Positions 1 to 5,533 of a stretch of 5,533 bases of DNA are shown here, piece after piece. Location of the stretch: NCBI GenBank assembly GCA_023423215.1, contig JAFAFZ010000467.1, positions 1 to 5,533 of the forward strand, in the 5' to 3' direction. The stretch is from Actinomycetes bacterium (lineage in GTDB: Bacteria; Actinomycetota; Acidimicrobiia; Acidimicrobiales; Microtrichaceae). Position 1 is the first letter of the stretch, and each line of letters begins with the position of its first letter. The notes beneath the pieces were generated by a model. It was not told where the DNA came from. It ran no database searches and saw nothing but the letters and a program-made list of their open reading frames with translations. Both the position numbers and the translations under genes were made by a program.

Positions 1-1
1 G

Positions 2-301
2 GACGCGCCGTACCAGTTCGAGCTGCTGCGCTTCGTCGACGGCGACCTCGTCGCGGTCGACCAGATCGAGCTCCAGGGCGCCGGAGGCGACTTCGTCCTG
101 CACCGGATCCTGGTGGACCGGGATCGCACGGACACGGTGGCAGCCGACGACGACGACCTCACCACGAACGAGGTCGAGGAGCCGTCGCTCGAGCAGGTCG
201 AGGCCGAGGACCCCGAGTCGCTGACCAGCACCACGGTCCCCGACGGAGGCAGCGATCCGGTCGAGCCCGACCCGACCTCCACGACCGGACCGGGCGGGTA
301 G
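2..301 (+). CDS. 3' end of an unrecognised gene; acidic disordered C-terminal tail
   Basis: The frame is open from the window edge to a TAG at 299-301, giving the last 99 residues of a protein whose start lies upstream. A GTG at 113 could be read as a start, but the same frame stays open and coding-like before it (DAPYQFELLRFVDGDLVAVD), so it is almost certainly internal. The first ~38 visible residues look folded, with alternating hydrophobics suggesting beta strands (FELLRFVDGDLVAVDQIEL, then FVLHRILVDR). The last ~60 are rich in Asp, Glu, Thr, Pro and Ser, with a run of four Asp and no hydrophobic stretch, so they are probably a disordered acidic tail. There is no membrane segment or catalytic motif in the visible part. 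I do not recognise the family. The next gene starts 36 nt after the stop, so co-transcription is possible. Confidence 0.75.
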   Translation, partial: DAPYQFELLRFVDGDLVAVDQIELQGAGGDFVLHRILVDRDRTDTVAADDDDLTTNEVEEPSLEQVEAEDPESLTSTTVPDGGSDPVEPDPTSTTGPGG

Positions 302-322
302 GTCGGTAGGTCCCGGCGCCGT

Positions 323-330
323 GGGAGACT
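323..330 (+). promoter_or_regulatory. Possible start signal of the small zinc-ribbon gene (SD or leaderless -10)
   Basis: Two readings compete. GGGAG at 323-327 lies 10 nt before the ATG at 338 and could be a Shine-Dalgarno site. Alternatively GAGACT at 325-330 ends exactly 7 nt before the ATG, the same spacing as the TAGCGT box before the flavoprotein gene, so it could be a weak -10 box of a leaderless transcript. GAGACT lacks the leading T of TANNNT, so the Shine-Dalgarno reading is slightly preferred. Both support the ATG at 338 as the start. Confidence 0.35.
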
Positions 331-337
331 GCGCCGC

Positions 338-532
338 ATGGACGATCGTGATCCCGACGTGACCGAGGCGGACGTCCCGGCCACGATCACGTGCGTCGAC
401 TGCGGAGGGACCTGCCACCTGCTGACGCCGCCCTACCAGGACGAGGACGGCCGGGTCGGCTTCCGTGCGGGCGACATCGTCGCGTTCCGCTGCGAGGACT
501 GCCTGGACCGCTGGGACATCGAGCTCGAGTAG
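338..532 (+). CDS. Small acidic zinc-ribbon protein, function unknown
   Basis: This is a complete 64-residue reading frame from ATG 338 to TAG 530-532. Cysteines C19, C22 and C26 (CVDCGGTC) and C52/C55 (CEDC) make two CxxC knuckles about 30 residues apart, as in zinc ribbons, so one bound zinc is likely (inference). The loop between them has a PPYQDEDG turn and a hydrophobic-aromatic strand (VGFRAGDIVAFRC), which fits a beta-ribbon fold. Both ends are strongly acidic (DDRDPDVTEAD; WDIELE). There is no signal peptide or membrane segment, so it is probably cytoplasmic. Small zinc ribbons of this kind serve as protein- or nucleic-acid-binding modules, but nothing here shows which. It lies 36 nt after the upstream gene and 90 nt before ileS. 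The even cysteine spacing, third-position GC and good start context make it a real gene and not a chance frame. Confidence 0.75.
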   Translation: MDDRDPDVTEADVPATITCVDCGGTCHLLTPPYQDEDGRVGFRAGDIVAFRCEDCLDRWDIELE

Positions 533-562
533 GCCGCCGGTGGCCGGGAACTGCTGAGGGGG

Positions 563-578
563 TGCCGGGCGCCCGGCA
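563..578 (+). repeat. 16-bp perfect palindrome abutting the ileS -10 box
   Basis: TGCCGGGCGCCCGGCA is fully self-complementary (8+8, no loop) and ends one base before the TAGGAT hexamer at 580. It fills most of the space between the -10 and where a -35 would be, the usual place for a repressor operator. No T-run follows, so it is not a classical terminator for the small gene upstream. GC-rich DNA produces such palindromes by chance more often than balanced DNA, so a regulatory role is only inferred. Confidence 0.45.
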
Positions 579-579
579 G

Positions 580-585
580 TAGGAT
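580..585 (+). promoter_or_regulatory. Probable -10 box of the ileS promoter
   Basis: TAGGAT matches the actinobacterial -10 consensus TANNNT. Transcription would start near 592-593, leaving a leader of about 30 nt before the ileS ATG at 623. No clear -35 is visible about 17 nt upstream (G-rich at 557-562), which is common for actinobacterial promoters. The leader is much too short for a T-box riboswitch. Confidence 0.5.
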
Positions 586-606
586 CGGCGGGTCCATCGC
601 CCCCTC

Positions 607-610
607 GGAG
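607..610 (+). promoter_or_regulatory. Candidate Shine-Dalgarno of ileS
   Basis: GGAG lies 12 nt before the ATG at 623, a little farther than the usual 5-9 nt. It is the only purine-rich site in the short leader, and it supports ATG 623 over the next in-frame option (GTG at 674, residue 18). Confidence 0.4.
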
Positions 611-622
611 CCGACACCGCAC

Positions 623-3600
623 ATGCCCTCGACGCCCTCCTCCCCCGAGCCCACGGGTACCCCGTACCCGAACGTGCCGACCCGCGGGGACTTCCCTGCG
701 ATCGAGCGGCGCATCCTGGAGCGGTGGGACGCGCAGGGCACCTTCGCCCGCTCGGTCGAGCAGCGTCCGGCGGACACCTCGGACGACGGATCCGAGCGCG
801 GCAACGAGTACGTCTTCTACGACGGTCCCCCGTTCGCCAACGGCCTGCCGCACTACGGCCACCTGCTGACGGGCTACGTCAAGGACGTCGTGCCCCGCTA
901 CCACACGATGCGCGGCAAGCGGGTCGAGCGGCGCTTCGGCTGGGACACCCACGGCCTGCCGGCCGAGATGCAGACCGAGAAGGAGCTCGGCGTCGCGGGC
1001 CGACTCGCCATCACCGAGTACGGCATCGCGAAGTTCAACGAGGCGTGCCGCCGGTCGGTGCTGCAGTTCACCCAGGAGTGGGAGCGGTACGTGAACCGCC
1101 AGGCCCGCTGGGTCGACTTCGAGAACGACTACAAGACGATGGACGCCACGTACATGGAGTCCGTCATCTGGGCCTTCCAGCAGCTGTGGGAGAAGGGCCT
1201 CGTCTACGAGGCCTACCGCGTCATGCCCTACTCCTGGGGCGCCGAGACGCCGCTGTCCAACTTCGAGATCCGCCTCGACGACGCCACCCGCCCGCGCCAG
1301 GACCCGGCGCTGACCGTCGCCTTCTCGGTCGACGCGGACGCCGGCGAGCTGCCCGAAGCCCTTCGCGGCGGTGACGCCGAGATCTGGGCGTGGACGACCA
1401 CGCCCTGGCCGCTGCCGTCCAACCTGGCCCTCGCCGTCGGCCCCGACATCTCCTACGTCGTGGTCGAGCCGACTGCGGGTCCGAGGGCCGGCCGCCGCGT
1501 CGTGCTCGGCGCCAACGCCGTCGCGAAGTACCGGGCCGAGCTGGGCGGTGACGCGGACACCGAGCCGAACGTGGTCGCGACTCTGCCCGGCAGCGCGCTC
1601 GCAGGTGTCCCGTACCGGCCGCTGTTCGACTACTTCAGCGGCCACGCGGACAGCTTCCGCGTGCTCGTGGACGACTACGTCACCGACGACGACGGCACCG
1701 GCGTCGTGCACATGGCGCCCGGCTTCGGCGAGGACGACCAGCGCGTCTGCGAGGCCGCCGGCATCGTGCTGGTCTGCCCCGTCGACGACTCGGGTCGCTT
1801 CACCACCGAGGTGCGCGACTACGTCGGGCAGAACGTGTTCGATGCGAACCCGCTCATCATCTCGGACCTGAAGTCCGACGGGGTCGTGGTCCGCCACGAC
1901 ACCTACGACCACAACTACCCGCACTGCTGGCGCACCGACACGCCGATCATCTACAAGGCCGTGTCGTCCTGGTACGTCGAGGTCACCGCGATCCGCGACC
2001 GGCTCGTCGAGCTGAACCAGGAGATCAACTGGATCCCCTCGCACGTGCGCGACGGCCAGTTCGGCAAGTGGCTCGAGGGCGCACGCGACTGGTCGATCAG
2101 CCGCAACCGGTTCTGGGGCTCGCCCATCCCGGTGTGGCGCAGCGACGACCCGACCTACCCGCGCACGGACGTGTACGGCTCGTTGGACGAGATCGAGCGT
2201 GACTTCGGCGTGCGCCCGACCGACCTGCACCGTCCCCACATCGACGAGCTGACGCGCCCCAACCCGGACGACCCGACGGGCCGCTCGACCATGCGCCGCG
2301 TGCCCGAGGTGTTCGACTGCTGGTTCGAGTCGGGGGCTATGCCCTTCGCCCAGGTCCACTACCCGTTCGAGAACCGCGAGTGGTTCGACGAGCACGCCCC
2401 GGCGGACTTCATCGTCGAGTACATCGCTCAGACGCGCGGCTGGTTCTACACGCTGCACGTGCTGTCCGGCGCGCTGTTCGACCGGCCTGCGTTCTCGAAC
2501 GTGATCTGCCACGGCGTCGTGCTGGACCACGAGGGCCGCAAGCTCTCGAAGAAGCTGCGCAACTACCCGGACCCGGTCGACGTGTTCGAGTCGCACGGGT
2601 CGGACGCGCTGCGGTGGCACCTGATGTCGTCGCCGATCCTGCGCGGCGGCGACCTGCGCATCTCGACCGACGCGTCGGACTTCTACGAGGTCATCCGGCT
2701 CGTCATCAACCCGATCTGGAACGCCTACGCGTTCTTCACGCTGTACGCGAACGCGGACGGCCACCGGGCGCGGTTCCGCACGGACGCGACCGGCCTGCTG
2801 GACCGCTACGTGCTCGCCAAGACCGCCGCCCTGGTCGAGTCGGTGACGACCCGCATGGACGCGTACGACATCGCCGGCGCGTGCGCCGAGGTGCAGTCGT
2901 TCCTGGACGCGCTGAACAACTGGTACATCCGTCGCTCGCGTGAGCGCTTCTGGGCGCCCGCCAGCGCCGGCAGCGAGGGCCCGAACCCCGACAAGGCCGA
3001 CGCCTACGACACGCTCTACACGGTGCTGACCACGCTGACGAAGGTCGTCGCGCCGCTCCTGCCGCTCGTGTCCGAGGAGCTGTACCTGGGCCTGTGCGGC
3101 GAGGGTCCCGACGGCGACGCGTCGGTCCACCTCGAGGACTGGCCGGACGCAGCGACGCTGCCCCACGACCCGGAGCTCGTCGCCCGCATGGACCAGGTGC
3201 GAGAGGTCTGCTCGGTCGCCCTCGGCCTGCGGGAGGACCACCGCCTGCGTGCCCGCCTGCCGCTGCGCAGCCTGACCGTCGCCGGTCGCGACACCTCCGG
3301 GCTGGCCGAGCTGACCGACCTGATCCGGGACGAGGTCAACGTGAAGTCGGTCGAGCTGACCGACGACCTGTCCTCGGTCGGGCAGTTCCTGCTGCGCCCG
3401 AACGCAAAGCTGCTCGGGCCGCGCCTGGGCAAGGACGTGCAGGCCGTCATCAAGGCGGCGAAGGCCGGCGAGTGGACCCAGGACGACGAGACCGTGACCG
3501 TCGCCGGGCACCAGCTCGCCGAGGGCGAGTTCGAGCTCGCGCTGGAGCCGCGAGAGGGCGTCGCCGCCGCGCCGCTGCGGGGCAGCGACGCCGTCGTCGA

Positions 3601-3910
3601 GCTCGATGTCGAGGTCACCCCCGAGCTGGCCGCCGAGGGCATGGCGCGCGACCTGGTGCGCATCGTGCAGCAGGCCCGCAAGGACGAGGACCTCGTCGTG
3701 ACCGACCGCATCGAGCTGCGCCTCCTGCTCGTCGCCGAGCTGGCCGACGCCGTCGAACCGCACCTGGCCTGGGTCGCCGAGCAGGTGCTGGCCGCCAGCA
3801 CCGACGTGACCGTCGCGGGCGCCGAGCCCGAGCCGGGTGCGTACCCGCACGCCGGCAAGATCGAGGGCCACCTGGCCGAGGTCTCGGTGCGGGCGGTCGC
3901 CACGACCTGA
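623..3910 (+). CDS. ileS: Isoleucyl-tRNA synthetase, long type 2 (IleRS2)
   Basis: This enzyme charges tRNA-Ile with isoleucine using ATP and hydrolyses misactivated or mischarged valine; it is cytoplasmic and essential. It has 1095 residues and is complete. The class I HIGH motif is HYGH (residues 77-80) in [12 protein letters not shown], followed by GWDTHGLP (106-113). The CP1 editing domain carries [11 protein letters not shown] (257-267) and [13 protein letters not shown] (358-372), where D372 aligns with the catalytic editing Asp of the family. [11 protein letters not shown] (489-499) and the KMSKS-type loop KLSKK (640-644) complete the catalytic core. The anticodon-binding domain has [13 protein letters not shown] (from 765). 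The C-terminal domain ([17 protein letters not shown], 923-939) is the long type 2 extension. There is no C-terminal Cys4 zinc site as in E. coli IleRS. The overall match is to mycobacterial-type enzymes. ATG 623 gives a normal N-terminus, about 22 residues before the first conserved helix. One oddity is Pro263, where the editing motif normally has Thr (TTTPWT). Confidence 0.97.
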   Translation: MPSTPSSPEPTGTPYPNVPTRGDFPAIERRILERWDAQGTFARSVEQRPADTSDDGSERGNEYVFYDGPPFANGLPHYGHLLTGYVKDVVPRYHTMRGKRVERRFGWDTHGLPAEMQTEKELGVAGRLAITEYGIAKFNEACRRSVLQFTQEWERYVNRQARWVDFENDYKTMDATYMESVIWAFQQLWEKGLVYEAYRVMPYSWGAETPLSNFEIRLDDATRPRQDPALTVAFSVDADAGELPEALRGGDAEIWAWTTTPWPLPSNLALAVGPDISYVVVEPTAGPRAGRRVVLGANAVAKYRAELGGDADTEPNVVATLPGSALAGVPYRPLFDYFSGHADSFRVLVDDYVTDDDGTGVVHMAPGFGEDDQRVCEAAGIVLVCPVDDSGRFTTEVRDYVGQNVFDANPLIISDLKSDGVVVRHDTYDHNYPHCWRTDTPIIYKAVSSWYVEVTAIRDRLVELNQEINWIPSHVRDGQFGKWLEGARDWSISRNRFWGSPIPVWRSDDPTYPRTDVYGSLDEIERDFGVRPTDLHRPHIDELTRPNPDDPTGRSTMRRVPEVFDCWFESGAMPFAQVHYPFENREWFDEHAPADFIVEYIAQTRGWFYTLHVLSGALFDRPAFSNVICHGVVLDHEGRKLSKKLRNYPDPVDVFESHGSDALRWHLMSSPILRGGDLRISTDASDFYEVIRLVINPIWNAYAFFTLYANADGHRARFRTDATGLLDRYVLAKTAALVESVTTRMDAYDIAGACAEVQSFLDALNNWYIRRSRERFWAPASAGSEGPNPDKADAYDTLYTVLTTLTKVVAPLLPLVSEELYLGLCGEGPDGDASVHLEDWPDAATLPHDPELVARMDQVREVCSVALGLREDHRLRARLPLRSLTVAGRDTSGLAELTDLIRDEVNVKSVELTDDLSSVGQFLLRPNAKLLGPRLGKDVQAVIKAAKAGEWTQDDETVTVAGHQLAEGEFELALEPREGVAAAPLRGSDAVVELDVEVTPELAAEGMARDLVRIVQQARKDEDLVVTDRIELRLLLVAELADAVEPHLAWVAEQVLAASTDVTVAGAEPEPGAYPHAGKIEGHLAEVSVRAVATT

Positions 3911-3922
3911 GCCCGGCACCGG

Positions 3923-3928
3923 TAGCGT
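3923..3928 (+). promoter_or_regulatory. -10 box of a probably leaderless promoter for the flavoprotein gene
   Basis: TAGCGT fits TANNNT and sits in the 25-nt gap after the ileS stop. Exactly 7 nt (3929-3935) separate it from the ATG at 3936, so transcription should begin at or next to the A of the start codon. No Shine-Dalgarno sequence precedes the ATG. This combination is the established signature of leaderless actinobacterial transcripts. It also fixes the gene start at 3936 and not at the upstream in-frame GTG (3837) inside ileS. Confidence 0.6.
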
Positions 3929-3935
3929 CCGCCTG

Positions 3936-5423
3936 ATGACGAGCGGGGGCGACACGGGGACCGAGCCGATCGAACCGATCCGGGCGGACGAGGTCCGCTG
4001 GACCGACGAGACCGACGTGGTGGTCGTCGGCCTCGGCTGCGCCGGCGCGTGCGCGACCATCGCCGCCGCAGAGTCCGGCCTGGACGTCGTGGCCCTGGAG
4101 CGCACCGGTGCCGGCGGCGGCACTTCGGCGATGTCCGGCGGGTTGATCTACCTGGGCGGCGGGACCGCCACCCAGCGCGCCGCCGGCGTCTCGGACGACG
4201 TCGACTCGATGCGCACGTTCCTGGCCGCGGTGCTCGGTCTGCCCGAGGACGACCCGCGACTCGTGGCCTACTGCGAGGGCAGCGTCGAGCACCACGACTG
4301 GCTCGTCGACCACGGGCTCGAGATCGTGCCCGAGGTGTGGCCCGAGCCGGGTCTGGAACCGCCCGGCGAACAGGGGCTCGTCTACTCGGGAGGCGAGGAC
4401 ACGCTGCCGTTCGCCGCCATCGCACGGCCGGCACCGCGGGCGCACATCGCCAAGGTGCCCGGTGCCGGCGGCGCACGCCTCATGGAGGTGCTGCTGGCGG
4501 CGGTCGACCGCATCGCCACCTCCCCACGTCCGGGCGAGGGTGCGGTCGTGGTGCGCACCGAGGCGCGTGCCGATCGACTCGTGGTGGACGAGGCGGGACG
4601 TGTCGTGGGCCTGACCGCCCGCATCGACGGCGAGCCCGTCGCGCTGCGCGCCCGGCGCGGCGTCGTGCTGGCCGCCGGCGGCTTCGCGTTCCACGACGCG
4701 CTGGTCGAGCAGCACGTGCCCCAGGTCAACCGGGTCTCGTACAAGCTCGGCACCGACGCCGACGACGGGTGGGCGCTGCGCGTCGGCCAGGGTGTCGGCG
4801 GCGCGGTCGACAACATGTCCCAGGCCGAGGTCGCCCTGCCGATCACTCCCCCACGGCGACTCGTGCGCGGCGTGGTGGTCGACGGCCGGGGTCGCCGGTT
4901 CATCAACGAGGACGCCTACTACGGCCACGTCGGGCACCGGGCGCTGTTCGAGCACGACGGGCAGGCGTTCCTGATCGTCGACGAGCCACGCCACGTGCCG
5001 GTGAACTTCGCCGGGTTCCGCGCGGCGTGGGTGTGCGAGACCTACGAGGAGCTCGAGGCCGAGCTCGGGCTGCCCCAGGGGTCGCTGGTGGCGACGATGG
5101 CGGCGTACAGCGACGCCGCGGCCGACGGCCACGACCCGGAGTTCCACAAGGGCCCCGAGTTCGTGGTGCCGCTGACCGAGGGGCCATTCGGCGCCTACGA
5201 CCTGCGCGTCGAGCACGCGATCTACGCGGCGTTCCCGCTGGGTGGCCTGGCGATCGACGTCGACGGCCGGGTGCTGGACGGCGACGGCGATCCGGTGCCC
5301 GGCCTGTTCGCCGCAGGACGCTCGGCGGCGAGCATGGCGCGCGAGTGGTACTGCTCGGGCATCTCGCTCGGCGAAGGCACGTTCACCGGCCGGCGAGCGG
5401 GCGCCGCGCTCGCTGCGGATTGA
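3936..5423 (+). CDS. FAD-dependent dehydrogenase, 3-ketosteroid-4(5alpha)-dehydrogenase-like
   Basis: This is a 495-residue flavoprotein of the FAD_binding_2 superfamily (fumarate reductase flavoproteins, ketosteroid dehydrogenases). The N-terminal Rossmann motif is VVVVGLGCAG (28-37), with E55 for the FAD ribose and GGGTSAMSGG (60-69) wrapping the cofactor. GVVLAAGGF (242-250) is the second FAD-contact strand. VPGLFAAGR (454-462) and the closing SGISLGEGTFTGRRAG helix end the FAD domain. The middle substrate domain has RRFINEDAYYGH (to 331). Near the C-terminus, WYCSG gives Y472-x-S474. As I recall, the 4(5alpha)-ketosteroid dehydrogenase of Rhodococcus jostii uses two Tyr and a Ser, the latter as Y-x-S, and has a similar length. 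The Y-P-G-type loop of 1-ketosteroid dehydrogenases is absent. The likely reaction is desaturation beside a ketone in a steroid-like ring, but the substrate is inferred, and a fumarate reductase-like or other role remains possible. There is no signal peptide, so it is probably cytoplasmic. It follows ileS by 25 nt with its own promoter. Confidence 0.9.
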   Translation: MTSGGDTGTEPIEPIRADEVRWTDETDVVVVGLGCAGACATIAAAESGLDVVALERTGAGGGTSAMSGGLIYLGGGTATQRAAGVSDDVDSMRTFLAAVLGLPEDDPRLVAYCEGSVEHHDWLVDHGLEIVPEVWPEPGLEPPGEQGLVYSGGEDTLPFAAIARPAPRAHIAKVPGAGGARLMEVLLAAVDRIATSPRPGEGAVVVRTEARADRLVVDEAGRVVGLTARIDGEPVALRARRGVVLAAGGFAFHDALVEQHVPQVNRVSYKLGTDADDGWALRVGQGVGGAVDNMSQAEVALPITPPRRLVRGVVVDGRGRRFINEDAYYGHVGHRALFEHDGQAFLIVDEPRHVPVNFAGFRAAWVCETYEELEAELGLPQGSLVATMAAYSDAAADGHDPEFHKGPEFVVPLTEGPFGAYDLRVEHAIYAAFPLGGLAIDVDGRVLDGDGDPVPGLFAAGRSAASMAREWYCSGISLGEGTFTGRRAGAALAAD

Positions 5424-5533
5424 CCCCCCGGGCGCCTTCGGCTCAGCCGCCCTGGTAGCTGACCTGCAGCACGGTCGCTCGACGCCGCGGCGGCGCTGGC
5501 ACGCCCCCGCTCCGCCCTTGGCATCGTCACGAC
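5424..5533. other. Non-coding end of the window
   Basis: I can support no gene here. A 5-bp inverted repeat GGGCG (5430-5434) / CGCCC (5448-5452) just after the flavoprotein stop could form a hairpin with a 13-nt loop, but no T-run follows, so calling it a terminator would be a guess. On the - strand a short frame ends at 5443-5445 with a coding-like tail (ATVLQVSYQGG), but it is blocked by a stop at 5527-5529. Confidence 0.4.

Noticed and set aside
556..571. G-rich stretch before the palindrome faintly resembling the T-box consensus AGGGTGGNACCGCG
   Set aside because: The match needs gaps, there is no room for stem I and a specifier loop, and the predicted transcript start lies downstream of it.
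3837..3935. Upstream in-frame GTG start for the flavoprotein, inside ileS
   Set aside because: The added 33 residues are Arg/Pro-rich shadow sequence of the ileS 3' end, and the -10 box plus the ATG at 3936 give a better start.
3016..4476. Long - strand open frame (486 codons) spanning the ileS/flavoprotein junction
   Set aside because: It crosses two real genes and their promoter gap, is extremely rich in Arg/Ser/Pro, and has no domain-like pattern.
3615..5216. Long - strand open frame (533 codons) antisense to the flavoprotein and the ileS 3' end
   Set aside because: It mirrors a strongly supported + strand gene in GC-rich DNA, where antisense stops are rare. The translation shows no family motif and is dominated by Arg/Ala/Gly/Pro/Val in shadow-like runs.
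5222..5530. - strand frame of 102 codons starting near the window end
   Set aside because: Most of it is antisense to the conserved C-terminal FAD motif of the flavoprotein, the composition is Arg/Ala/Ser/Pro shadow-like, and there is no start signal.
5443..5533. Possible 3' end of a convergent - strand gene (tail ATVLQVSYQGG)
   Set aside because: The frame has a stop at 5527-5529, so only 27 sense codons remain. It would need a frameshift or sequence error to be a gene.

Overview
The window is very GC-rich, with strong G/C preference at third codon positions. All supported genes are on the + strand. The isoleucyl-tRNA synthetase is the long type found in mycobacteria and other actinobacteria, and one or two genes appear to be transcribed without a leader. 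Together these suggest a high-GC actinomycete (Actinomycetota). A deep lineage such as Acidimicrobiia is plausible, but that is inference and not proven by the sequence.

Layout: (1) bases 2-301 are the 3' end of an unrecognised gene whose product ends in a long acidic, Thr/Pro-rich, probably disordered tail. (2) Bases 338-532 encode a 64-residue acidic protein with a CxxC...CxxC zinc-ribbon pattern, function unknown. (3) Bases 533-622 are a short intergenic region with a 16-bp perfect palindrome directly beside a TAGGAT -10 box, probably the ileS promoter. (4) Bases 623-3910 are a complete ileS for a 1095-residue type 2 (eukaryote-like) isoleucyl-tRNA synthetase with catalytic, editing, anticodon-binding and C-terminal domains. 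(5) Bases 3936-5423 encode a 495-residue FAD-dependent dehydrogenase of the fumarate reductase / 3-ketosteroid dehydrogenase superfamily. Its own -10 box lies exactly 7 nt before the ATG, so it is probably leaderless. (6) Bases 5424-5533 are a non-coding end in which no gene can be supported.

The genes do not form an obvious pathway. ileS is housekeeping (charging tRNA-Ile). The downstream flavoenzyme is probably an accessory oxidoreductase for steroid-like or other cyclic enone substrates, and it looks separately transcribed although only 25 nt follow the ileS stop. I found no mobile element, CRISPR array, RNA gene or large repeat, and no convincing undescribed multi-gene system. The points most worth a second look are the steroid-4-dehydrogenase-like Tyr-x-Ser motif in the flavoenzyme, the palindrome/-10 arrangement before ileS, and a Thr-to-Pro change in the editing-site motif of the synthetase.
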